The notes under the pieces are model-generated. The model searched no databases. It worked only from the letters and a program-made list of their open reading frames with translations, and was not told the origin of the DNA. Shown here one piece after another: positions 1 through 7,006 of a stretch of DNA of 64,000 nt (the stretch's first letter is position 1; each line of letters begins with the position of its first letter). The DNA is from Spirosoma profusum (lineage in GTDB: Bacteria > Bacteroidota > Bacteroidia > Cytophagales > Spirosomataceae), in contig NZ_JACWZY010000009.1 of the NCBI RefSeq assembly GCF_014699005.1, positions 124,001 through 188,000 of the forward strand. Reading direction: 5' to 3'. The position numbers and the translations under genes were made by a program.

Positions 1-806
1 GTACCGACCGCAAATCGTCGTTCACGTAACAGACTCAGATCCAGAATCGGCTGTTTTACAACCAATTGCCTCCAGATAAACCCGACAATTCCTACCCCTG
101 CCAGTACGGACATCACCACAATGAACTCAGAGGTAAACCAGTCCTCTTCGTGGCCTTTTTCGAGCACAATCTGTAAGCCACCGATGCCCATCGTCAGGAG
201 TATCAGCGCGAGCCAGTCCATCCTTCCGGCAACAACTTTTTCGGCAGGCTCTTTAATATATAGGTACGTTAGTATGGTGGCGGCAATTCCAAACGGGATG
301 TTGATGTAAAACACCCAGTTCCACGACAGATTATCGGTAATGTAACCACCAAGGGTTGGTCCGATAGACGGGCCAATGATAACGCCCATCCCAAAAATGG
401 CGTTGGCAATACCCAACTGCTCTTTGGGAAAGGTCTGAATCAGAATAGATTGTGCCGTCGTCAGGAGCCCTCCCCCACCAATTCCCTGCACAACCCGAAA
501 GAAAACCAGTTCCCAGACGTTGGTCGACGTACCACAAAAAACAGACGCGATGGTAAACAGGACGATGGACGCAGCAAAGTAGTTTCGCCGGCCCAGTTTA
601 GACGTCAGCCAGCCGGACATCGTGATCATGATAGCGCTGGCAGCCGCGTAACCCGTTACTACCCAGCTGATATCACCCAATGATGCGCCCAGATTACCCA
701 TCATCTGGTTGAGTGTTACGTTCACAATCGACGAGTCGATGGTTTGCAGCAGGGCGGCCGTTGTTACAGTCAACACAACCACCCATTTATCAAAACCTAA
801 ATTCAT
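1..806 (-). CDS. EmrB/QacA-type MFS drug efflux permease, C-terminus cut by window edge
   Basis: This is a proton-driven multidrug exporter of the 14-helix DHA2 (EmrB/QacA) family in the inner membrane. The frame opens at an ATG at 806 and stays open for 268 codons to the window edge, so the C-terminal part is missing. The N-terminus has the family pattern: a first helix ending in a TIDSSIVNVTL-like segment, a loop with SKLGRR, and motif C in the fifth helix (GPSIGPTLGGY), which marks drug:H+ antiporters. It is last in a minus-strand operon after marR, tolC and emrA, which together would form a tripartite pump crossing both membranes. The 105-base gap to emrA holds nothing I recognise. The substrate cannot be read from sequence. 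Confidence 0.9.
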   Translation of the reverse strand, partial: MNLGFDKWVVVLTVTTAALLQTIDSSIVNVTLNQMMGNLGASLGDISWVVTGYAAASAIMITMSGWLTSKLGRRNYFAASIVLFTIASVFCGTSTNVWELVFFRVVQGIGGGGLLTTAQSILIQTFPKEQLGIANAIFGMGVIIGPSIGPTLGGYITDNLSWNWVFYINIPFGIAATILTYLYIKEPAEKVVAGRMDWLALILLTMGIGGLQIVLEKGHEEDWFTSEFIVVMSVLAGVGIVGFIWRQLVVKQPILDLSLLRERRFAVG

Positions 807-911
807 AACTCGAAATGGTTAGAATGAATACTGTAAAATGAATAATGATAAATAGCGATTAGGAAATTGGTAGTATTTACCTAGATCCCATTACTCATTC
901 TACATTGTTAA

Positions 912-2024
912 TTACTTTCCCTGTAAATCAACCGCTACGGTGGCACTCATGCCGGGACGCAGTTTTGCGTAAAGGGGGCTGTTCTTGTCCAGTTCGATAC
1001 GTACTGGGATCCGTTGAACCACTTTTACATAGTTACCCGTCGCATTATCAGGAGGCAAGAGCGAGAACTTGGCACCAGTAGCGCCGGCAAACGAACCTAC
1101 GTGTCCGACCAGTTTTTCGTTACCAAAGGCATCGACATCAATATCGACCGTCTGGCCCTGTTGCATCTGCTTCAACTGAGTTTCTTTGAAATTAGCTGTA
1201 ACCCAGAGGTTTGAATTACCAACGACCGAACATACTGCCTGTCCAGCCTGCACCAACTGCCCAATCTGTACCGAGCGTTTCGACACGACACCCGAAATTG
1301 GGGCACGTACTATTGTATACGACAGTTGCAACTGCGCCATGTCCAGTTCAGCCTGACGCTGTTTTATAGACGCTTGTGCCACCGAAATCTGGCCTTCCGT
1401 AGCCCGGCGCTGTGAACTCGTCACACCGGTCTGTGTACCAGCTGCACTTACCTGAGATTGAGCCGTTTGCAACTGAGCCTGTGCCGCCTGTAATTGTGCC
1501 TGTGCCGCATCACGCTCGGCCTCAACGGCGTCAAATTGCTGTTGGGGAATGGTTTTTTCGGCCAATAAGCGACCGTACCGTTCAAAATCCTGATTCGTCT
1601 TACGAGCGCGCGCTTGAGCAGCCGCTACGTTGGCCTGCGCCGTAATCACCTGATTACGCGCTGTTTGCACACTCGCCTGTGAACTTTGTATGGTAGCCGA
1701 TGCTACGTTCACCTGCGAACGTGATACGCCTGCTGCTGCCTGAGCACTTTGTAAAGCGGCTTCAGCCTGCATGAGCCGGATGCGGTAATCGGCATCGTCC
1801 AATACCAATAACGTATCGCCTTCTTTTACCAGCTGATTGTCTTTGAAACGAATTTCTTTTACGTATCCACCCGCTTTCGGAATTACCGGGTTCACATCGC
1901 CGTCAATCTGGGCGTCGTCGGTGGTTTCGTGTCGTTGCAGGTAGTTGAACTCGCTGTACCCAAAAAACAGGGCAACAACCAGCACGATGACGCCCGCTAT
2001 TCGAAATATTGTTTTCTTTTCCAT
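912..2024 (-). CDS. EmrA/HlyD-family membrane fusion protein of the efflux pump
   Basis: This is the periplasmic adaptor that links the inner-membrane permease to the outer-membrane channel. It has 370 residues: a short cytoplasmic start, one membrane anchor at about 7-25, a first biotinyl-lipoyl half (ending near VLDDADYRIRL), a long Ala/Gln-rich alpha-helical hairpin at about 80-230 typical of TolC-docking adaptors, the second lipoyl half (APISGVVSKRSV) and a beta-barrel domain. The length is usual for EmrA. It lies between tolC (26 bases upstream) and the emrB-like permease, so it is co-transcribed from the marR promoter. EmrA is preferred over an RND-type MFP because the partner is a DHA2 permease and the N-terminus is an uncleaved anchor and not a lipobox. 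Confidence 0.93.
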   Translation of the reverse strand: MEKKTIFRIAGVIVLVVALFFGYSEFNYLQRHETTDDAQIDGDVNPVIPKAGGYVKEIRFKDNQLVKEGDTLLVLDDADYRIRLMQAEAALQSAQAAAGVSRSQVNVASATIQSSQASVQTARNQVITAQANVAAAQARARKTNQDFERYGRLLAEKTIPQQQFDAVEAERDAAQAQLQAAQAQLQTAQSQVSAAGTQTGVTSSQRRATEGQISVAQASIKQRQAELDMAQLQLSYTIVRAPISGVVSKRSVQIGQLVQAGQAVCSVVGNSNLWVTANFKETQLKQMQQGQTVDIDVDAFGNEKLVGHVGSFAGATGAKFSLLPPDNATGNYVKVVQRIPVRIELDKNSPLYAKLRPGMSATVAVDLQGK

Positions 2025-2050
2025 GATTGTGTCGTTTTGCTAAACCAGAA

Positions 2051-3382
2051 TTAATTAAGATTATGCCCCGTAGCCTTCAACAGGCGCTGGTAGGCCAGTT
2101 GTGCGTCTACGGTTGCGTTGATTACATTGAGTTGAGCCTGAATCAGAAAGCTGTTTGCTTCGAGCAGATCGGTCGAGCCAACCAGCCCGTTCCGGAAGCG
2201 CGATTCGGTCAAACGGTAGTTTTCCTGTGCCTGACCAACTGCCGTCCGGATTACGTTCTGCTGTTCCAGCGCCAGTTGGTAATTATTGTAGGACGTAACG
2301 ACCTCCGAACGTATCTGATCATTTTGTTGCTGACCCTGTAGCGTGGCCTGATCGATGGCCGTCTGCGCGCTGTGGAGTTTACCTTTTAGATTATACAGCG
2401 AACCGATGTTATACGTAACACCTGCCCCTACGTTCCAGGCACTGACAAACGAGTTGGCTTCCGGGATAACACGGGCCGTTGGGTTGATGTAGTTGTAACC
2501 CGTCGATACGCCCAGATGCGGGTACATCACACTTTTTGTATTACGCAGCTGCTCCTGTGCTGATTGCACACGTAGCGCATTTGCCTGTACTTCCGGGCGA
2601 CTTTGTACGGCCTGATCCAGAAAATTGGCCAGTGGTTCGGCCACAGTTGCCGGATTTGTAAGGGACGTATCGAGGGTAATTGTCTCCTTATCCGGCAATC
2701 CGATGAGCAGATTGAAATTATATAAGGAAGTCTGAAGGGCTTTCTCGACCTGCAATCGACTCAGATTCAGGTTGTTTTTCTGCAACTGAATTTTCAGCAC
2801 TTCATTGGCCGTTACAACACCTTCTTTCTGAAGGTTATTGGCTTCGCGCTCTTTTTCATCGAACTGCCTGATATTCTGCTCAATGACGTTGACGGAACGT
2901 ATCAGTTTGACCATGTTATAATAGGCGTCCGTAACGGTGTAAGCCAGTTCCGAACGATTCCGGCGAGCATCCAGTTGACTGGCTTTAGCCAATAATTCCG
3001 CTGATTTCTCGGCTGATTTTTCGGCAAATCCGCCAAATACTTCCTTGCTGAACGTAACGCCCCCCATGGTAGCACTGAAAGCCCCGGCGGGGATGCCAAA
3101 TAATGGTTTTCCATCCTCCCCTTTTCCTAACGAAAATGGGCCGGTCAGGCTATAACGGGAAAAACTCAGCGACGCATTGGCCGACGGCAAACTCCGGTCT
3201 TGGGTTTCCTGTAAGCGAGCTTCAGCAGCCTGCGTGCGTGTATCGGCCAGTTTTATTCCGGTGTTATTTTGCAGAGCCAGTTGGATGGCCTTTTCCAGTG
3301 GCATTGGGGTTGGTGTGGGCTGCGCGGTTGCCAGCATAATGCCTGACAACCAAAGTCCTATGCCTGTTAGGTACGTTTTCAT
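2051..3382 (-). CDS. TolC-family outer-membrane efflux channel
   Basis: This is the outer-membrane channel of the tripartite pump. It has 443 residues with a cleavable signal peptide (hydrophobic residues 5-20, ending near ATAQP) and two OEP repeats, each starting with a PMPLEKAIQLALQNN or DQAVQSRPEVQANAL type helix and followed by long coiled-coil stretches, which is the duplicated TolC architecture. The start overlaps the stop of marR by four bases (ATGA), indicating translational coupling and a single transcript from the marR promoter. Nothing is truncated. I give no gene symbol because Bacteroidota genomes carry many TolC paralogues. Confidence 0.92.
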   Translation of the reverse strand: MKTYLTGIGLWLSGIMLATAQPTPTPMPLEKAIQLALQNNTGIKLADTRTQAAEARLQETQDRSLPSANASLSFSRYSLTGPFSLGKGEDGKPLFGIPAGAFSATMGGVTFSKEVFGGFAEKSAEKSAELLAKASQLDARRNRSELAYTVTDAYYNMVKLIRSVNVIEQNIRQFDEKEREANNLQKEGVVTANEVLKIQLQKNNLNLSRLQVEKALQTSLYNFNLLIGLPDKETITLDTSLTNPATVAEPLANFLDQAVQSRPEVQANALRVQSAQEQLRNTKSVMYPHLGVSTGYNYINPTARVIPEANSFVSAWNVGAGVTYNIGSLYNLKGKLHSAQTAIDQATLQGQQQNDQIRSEVVTSYNNYQLALEQQNVIRTAVGQAQENYRLTESRFRNGLVGSTDLLEANSFLIQAQLNVINATVDAQLAYQRLLKATGHNLN

Positions 3383-3810
3383 AGTGAGCGATTTCTGATT
3401 TTTTCGAGAAGCGTATTCATAACTCGGGCTTCCTCGTCAGTCAGGTGACTGACGATGGATTCAAAATTTTTGAACTCCTGGGCAACTTTTTCGACAAACT
3501 GATTCGACGTTTCGGTCAAACGAAGGTTCACCCGACGACGATTCTGGGCATCCACTTCGCGTACGACCAGGTTTTTCGCCACCAGCCGATCAATCAGCCG
3601 GGTCATGTCGGAATTCATGTCGGTCATTTTCTCCTTCAGCTCACCAGCGGTGAGGCTATCTGGAAATACGTCTGAAAGCAGACGTAGCGCCTTGTACTGC
3701 TGGACCGACAAATCGAACGGGGCCATTTTCTGCTGGAAGTGATTGAAGATATACCCGTCCGTTTTATGCAGATTAATGATGAGCCGATGGTATTCGTTGC
3801 GGAATTGCAT
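3379..3810 (-). CDS. MarR-family regulator of the efflux operon
   Basis: This is a winged-helix repressor expected to bind its own promoter and release on binding a drug or phenolic ligand. The open frame begins at 3882, but I choose the internal ATG at 3810 (143 residues, starting MQFRNEYHRL). The upstream 72 bases contain a complete promoter and a palindrome, so they cannot be coding if that promoter is used, and the extra 24 residues look unrelated to MarR. The winged helix runs over about residues 35-110 (SLTAGELKEKM, then SDMTRLIDRLVAKNLV as the recognition region, then the wing with QNRRRVNLRLTE). It is first gene of the pump operon. The stop overlaps the tolC start, the usual layout for autoregulated drug pumps. 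Confidence 0.9.
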   Translation of the reverse strand: MQFRNEYHRLIINLHKTDGYIFNHFQQKMAPFDLSVQQYKALRLLSDVFPDSLTAGELKEKMTDMNSDMTRLIDRLVAKNLVVREVDAQNRRRVNLRLTETSNQFVEKVAQEFKNFESIVSHLTDEEARVMNTLLEKIRNRSL

Positions 3811-3834
3811 TTCTATGTTCTTGTAAGAGCGTGT

Positions 3835-3866
3835 CAAAGGTATGATCAATATTTGTTTAAACAAAT
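3835..3866 (-). promoter_or_regulatory. Promoter of the marR-tolC-emrAB operon with overlapping palindromic operator
   Basis: Read on the minus strand there is a TTTG at 3865-3862, a 19-base spacer and TACCTTTG at 3842-3835. This matches the Bacteroidota consensus (TTTG, 19-21 bases, TAnnTTTG). The perfect 16-bp palindrome ATTTGTTTAAACAAAT at 3851-3866 covers the -33 element, and a related half-site (GTTCAAACAA) lies at 3869-3878. A repressor bound there would block polymerase. The expected transcript start is near 3829, about 19 bases before the chosen ATG. The operator assignment is inference from position and symmetry. Confidence 0.75.
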
Positions 3867-3889
3867 TTCGTTCAAACAACATATTTTTG

Positions 3890-4620
3890 TTATAAATGTC
3901 ACTTCAAAATCATCGCCCCGATTGATCCTATATCAATCCAATAAAATATTGCTATTAGAATATTACAATACTAATTTAACCTTAAAATCTTATTATAATG
4001 ACTTTTACTGATCTTTTAGCGTTCAAATTTTTAAGCACATTTTAATTAAATACGTACTGATGAGCTGCACCTGTATCAGGTGAACTCTTGCCGACGAACT
4101 CAACTTTTGCCGGTGAGGCTCTGTACAGCAACGTACTGAGAACACACTGCTAACGATAGCCGAAAAGGGCTAATAAAAAAATCTTTGGGATCGATTGTTT
4201 ATTGACGTTGTACCGATGCAGTTATTTACCATTGGACATTTCACCGACTCTATACGGTGTCATACAACGAATCATCGGGAAGAAAGCGGCTAACCAGAGA
4301 GCTTGTGCCTTGAGCAGAAGCGTGGTGAGCATGAAGTATTGAGTGGAATTCCGATCTGTGTACTTGGCCTCCGGGTAATCAATCATGAGCAGGGCATTTG
4401 ACTGCCAGTAAGCACACACGCAACAATGTGATACTCCTTTAACGCGGTTTCCGCCAAAAAGATTATAAGTAAAGATAGTATTTATCAATCCTCAATTTTA
4501 TTACGTCTATTTATTAGCCTTCTCCGCACTGAATCAGGCTTCGAGAAGTGTTTATTTTAAAATACTTTAAAAATCAATAGGATAGCCCATTTAATAAACG
4601 TATTTTTACTAAAATTTTAT
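3890..4620. other. AT-rich intergenic stretch without a supported gene
   Basis: About 730 bases between the divergent marR and cold-shock genes. The sequence is AT-rich near both ends, as expected for promoter DNA. One 88-codon frame lies on the minus strand at 4222-4488, but its translation shows no domain, has an odd composition and no convincing start, so I do not call it. The last roughly 120 bases before 4632 are very AT-rich and probably hold the promoter and leader of the cold-shock gene. I see no clear repeat or RNA in the rest. Confidence 0.5.
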
Positions 4621-4631
4621 TAAAAGCAAGA

Positions 4632-4823
4632 ATGCAAACAGGAACTGTTAAATTTTTCAATGAGCTCAAAGGATTTGGGTTTATTTCGCCTGAGGACTCA
4701 CAAGCTGATATCTTCGTTCATGTTTCCGGTCTGATCGATCAAATCCGGGAAAATGACAAGGTAAAATTCAATGTGGTTGACGGAAAGAAGGGAGTAAATG
4801 CTGTCGATGTACAAATTATCTAA
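4632..4823 (+). CDS. Cold-shock protein, CspA family
   Basis: This is a single cold-shock domain of 63 residues that binds single-stranded RNA and DNA and melts mRNA structure at low temperature. The two RNA-binding motifs are plain: RNP-1 as KGFGFISP (residues 13-20) and RNP-2 as DIFVHVSGL (26-34). The N-terminus MQTGTVKFFN is standard. The protein is monocistronic, preceded by an AT-rich leader and followed by a strong hairpin terminator. Bacterial genomes usually have several csp paralogues, so I give no letter. Whether it is induced by cold cannot be told from sequence. Confidence 0.95.
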   Translation: MQTGTVKFFNELKGFGFISPEDSQADIFVHVSGLIDQIRENDKVKFNVVDGKKGVNAVDVQII

Positions 4824-4843
4824 TTATCCCTTTGTTATAGATA

Positions 4844-4885
4844 AGAAAAGAAAAAACATGCCATTGGGCATGTTTTTTCTTTTCT
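4844..4885. terminator. Bidirectional terminator between csp and fumC
   Basis: A perfect 19-bp stem (4844-4862 with 4867-4885) closes a four-base loop ATTG. The lower stem is an A-run opposite a T-run, so either strand gives a GC-containing hairpin followed by U residues. It serves the convergent csp (plus) and fumC (minus) genes. Confidence 0.92.
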
Positions 4886-4892
4886 GGAAGAT

Positions 4893-6293
4893 CTATTTTA
4901 TCTCCCCGACCATGTCTTCCGGTTTCACCCACTCGTTAAACTCTTCGTCGGTCAGGTAACCGAGTTTAAGGGCGGTTTCGCGTAGCGTCGAGCCGTTTTT
5001 GTGGGCGGTCTGCGCAATTTCGGCGGCTTTGTAATAACCGATTTTCGTGTTGAGGGCCGTTACCAGCATCAGCGACGAATCGACGTGCTTCTTGATATTG
5101 GCTTCGATCGGTTCGATACCTTCAGCGCATTTGTCGTTGAACGATACGCAGACATCGCCAATGAGCCGGGCCGAGTGCAGGAAATTGTAAATCATGACGG
5201 GCTTGAATACGTTCAGTTCGAAGTGGCCCATCGCCCCGCCAAAATTAATTGCTACATCATTGCCCATCACCTGAGCGGCTACCATCGTCATGGCTTCGCA
5301 CTGAGTGGGGTTCACTTTGCCCGGCATAATCGACGAACCTGGCTCATTATCAGGTATATGCAATTCACCAATCCCTGCCCGTGGACCTGATGACAGCATC
5401 CGAATGTCATTCCCGATTTTCATCAGGCTGGCGGCTACCGTTTTAAGGGCACCGTGCGCTTCTACAATGGCGTCGTGGGCGGCCAGTGCTTCGAACTTGT
5501 TTTCGGCTGTCACAAAAGGCAGGCTCGTCAACGTAGCGATGTGCTTTGCTACGTTCTCCGAATAATTCGGGGGGGTATTGATACCCGTTCCTACGGCTGT
5601 ACCTCCCAATGCCAATTCGCTCAGGTGCGCCAATGTATTGTTGATAGCGCGCAGACCGTGGTCGAGTTGGGATACGTATCCCGAAAACTCCTGCCCTACC
5701 GTCAGGGGCGTAGCATCCATAAAGTGCGTCCGGCCGATTTTAACGATGTGCATAAACTGCTTCGCTTTAGCCGCCAACGTATCACGCAATTTCGTAATGC
5801 CCGGAATCGTTACGTCGATCAGAATTTTGTAGGCGGCAATGTGCATAGCCGTCGGGAACGTATCATTCGACGACTGCGACTTATTCACATCATCGTTCGG
5901 ATGCAGAAATTTTTTCTCATCGATTAGTTGACCGCCGTGCAATACGTGTCCGCGATAGGCTACTACCTCATTAACGTTCATGTTCGACTGCGTACCCGAG
6001 CCGGTTTGCCACACCACCAGCGGAAATTGATCGTCGAGTTTTCCGTCGAGGATTTCGTCACACACCTGCCCGATCAGATCACTTTTTTCCTGCGGCAGTA
6101 CACCCGCATCCAGATTCGTGAGGGCTGCGGCTTTTTTCAGATAGGCAAAGGCGCGGATGATTTCGCGCGGCATCTTGTTGATATCCTGCGCAATTTTAAA
6201 GTTTTCAATCGAGCGCTGAGTTTGTGCGCCCCAATACACATTGGCCGGTACCTGCACCTGGCCCATGGTGTCTTTTTCAATACGATATTCCAT
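4893..6293 (-). CDS. fumC: Class II fumarate hydratase
   Basis: Reversibly hydrates fumarate to L-malate in the TCA cycle; cytosolic homotetramer without an iron-sulfur cluster. The 466-residue length is normal. Conserved segments include [12 protein letters not shown], which supports fumarase over aspartase, the QSSNDTFPT block, the [13 protein letters not shown] block with the active-site histidine, and the family signature [15 protein letters not shown] with the catalytic serine. The gene is monocistronic, convergent with csp across a shared terminator. A degenerate inverted repeat of GAGTGAAT-like octamers begins right at its start codon side. Malate:quinone oxidoreductase, the next TCA step, lies elsewhere in this window (37.9 kb), not in an operon with it. 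Confidence 0.96.
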   Translation of the reverse strand: MEYRIEKDTMGQVQVPANVYWGAQTQRSIENFKIAQDINKMPREIIRAFAYLKKAAALTNLDAGVLPQEKSDLIGQVCDEILDGKLDDQFPLVVWQTGSGTQSNMNVNEVVAYRGHVLHGGQLIDEKKFLHPNDDVNKSQSSNDTFPTAMHIAAYKILIDVTIPGITKLRDTLAAKAKQFMHIVKIGRTHFMDATPLTVGQEFSGYVSQLDHGLRAINNTLAHLSELALGGTAVGTGINTPPNYSENVAKHIATLTSLPFVTAENKFEALAAHDAIVEAHGALKTVAASLMKIGNDIRMLSSGPRAGIGELHIPDNEPGSSIMPGKVNPTQCEAMTMVAAQVMGNDVAINFGGAMGHFELNVFKPVMIYNFLHSARLIGDVCVSFNDKCAEGIEPIEANIKKHVDSSLMLVTALNTKIGYYKAAEIAQTAHKNGSTLRETALKLGYLTDEEFNEWVKPEDMVGEIK

Positions 6294-6294
6294 G

Positions 6295-6410
6295 AAGAAT
6301 GAGCGGAAGAGTGAATGAGTGAACGAGCGAATGTGCAGAGTAAATGGCTAACGGGAGTTTCTTGCTCCGCTCTTTCATTCTTTCGCTCTTTCGCTCTTTT
6401 ACTCTTTATT
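6295..6410. repeat. Inverted pair of degenerate GAGTGAAT-type octamer arrays
   Basis: The left arm (about 6295-6336) reads as GAGTGAAT, GAGTGAAC, GAGCGAAT units. The right arm (about 6365-6410) reads as TCTTTCAT, TCTTTCGC, TCTTTCGC, TCTTTTAC. The arms are imperfect complements and could form a long hairpin in the fumC leader. It is one of the family of per-locus 7- or 8-mer inverted arrays in this window. Confidence 0.7.
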
Positions 6411-6551
6411 TTTCCCTACAAAGGTATACCTCGTTACCGATGGGGTAAAATGAATTCTGTGTAAATCTGAAAAAATGGTTGAATATGGGCGTCGATCCAA
6501 GCAAAGGAGCGTAGCATGTAAGACAAGCTTTTGTCCGCCCTTGTACAATTA

Positions 6552-6569
6552 CTGTCCGCTTACGGACAG
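6552..6569. promoter_or_regulatory. 7-bp inverted repeat between divergent fumC and padR
   Basis: CTGTCCG at 6552-6558 and CGGACAG at 6563-6569 form a perfect dyad with a four-base loop CTTA. Immediately beside it, TATTTTTG on the minus strand (6578-6571) fits the TAnnTTTG element of a fumC-directed promoter, though I find no matching -33 element. It could be an operator or a leader hairpin; which one is undecided. Confidence 0.4.
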
Positions 6570-6667
6570 ACAAAAATAACAAAAACACTCTCCATTATAC
6601 CGAAATACCCATTCTGTAAGTTGGCAGACCATTTGCTATACAAATGAGGAGGATAAAACGATTAACA

Positions 6668-7006
6668 ATGAAAGGTTCTCAGTTGGGCGAATTTGAAGAG
6701 ATCGTTATGCTGACTATCGCACTGCTCTTCGATGATGCGTATAGCGTGGCCGTTATGGAAGAACTCAGTCAACGAATGGAACGCCCGATGAGTCTGGGTG
6801 CTGTTCATCGAACCATGCAGCGGCTCGAAGAAAAGGGGTTGGTACGTTCCCGCTTTGGCGAGTCGACTGCCGAACGAGGTGGCCGCCGGAAACGGCTGTT
6901 TACTGTTACACCTTTAGGTGAGCAGGAATTGCAGGAAGCGCGTCGAGTTCGCAACGAATTATGGGCCGGTATCCCAAAAGCGGCTTTTGGAGGAAGCGTA
7001 GCATGA
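6668..7006 (+). CDS. PadR-family transcriptional regulator
   Basis: Small winged-helix repressor, 112 residues from the ATG at 6668 (MKGSQLGEFEE). An in-frame ATG at 6644 sits on a purine-rich AGGAGG stretch and would add an atypical basic start, so I reject it. The N-terminus LGEFEEIVMLTIALL is the hallmark of the PadR subgroup paired with FtsX-type permeases. The recognition helix is in SLGAVHRTMQRLEEKGLV, followed by a basic wing (GGRRKRLFTVT). The stop overlaps the start of the permease gene by four bases (ATGA), so the two are translationally coupled and the regulator probably controls its own operon. The ligand is unknown. Confidence 0.92.
   Translation: MKGSQLGEFEEIVMLTIALLFDDAYSVAVMEELSQRMERPMSLGAVHRTMQRLEEKGLVRSRFGESTAERGGRRKRLFTVTPLGEQELQEARRVRNELWAGIPKAAFGGSVA

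Noticed and set aside
4222..4488. 88-codon minus-strand frame between marR and csp
   Set aside because: No domain, unusual composition, no start signal; likely chance in an otherwise silent gap.
5001..6302. Several long plus-strand frames over fumC
   Set aside because: Antisense shadows of a highly conserved enzyme gene.
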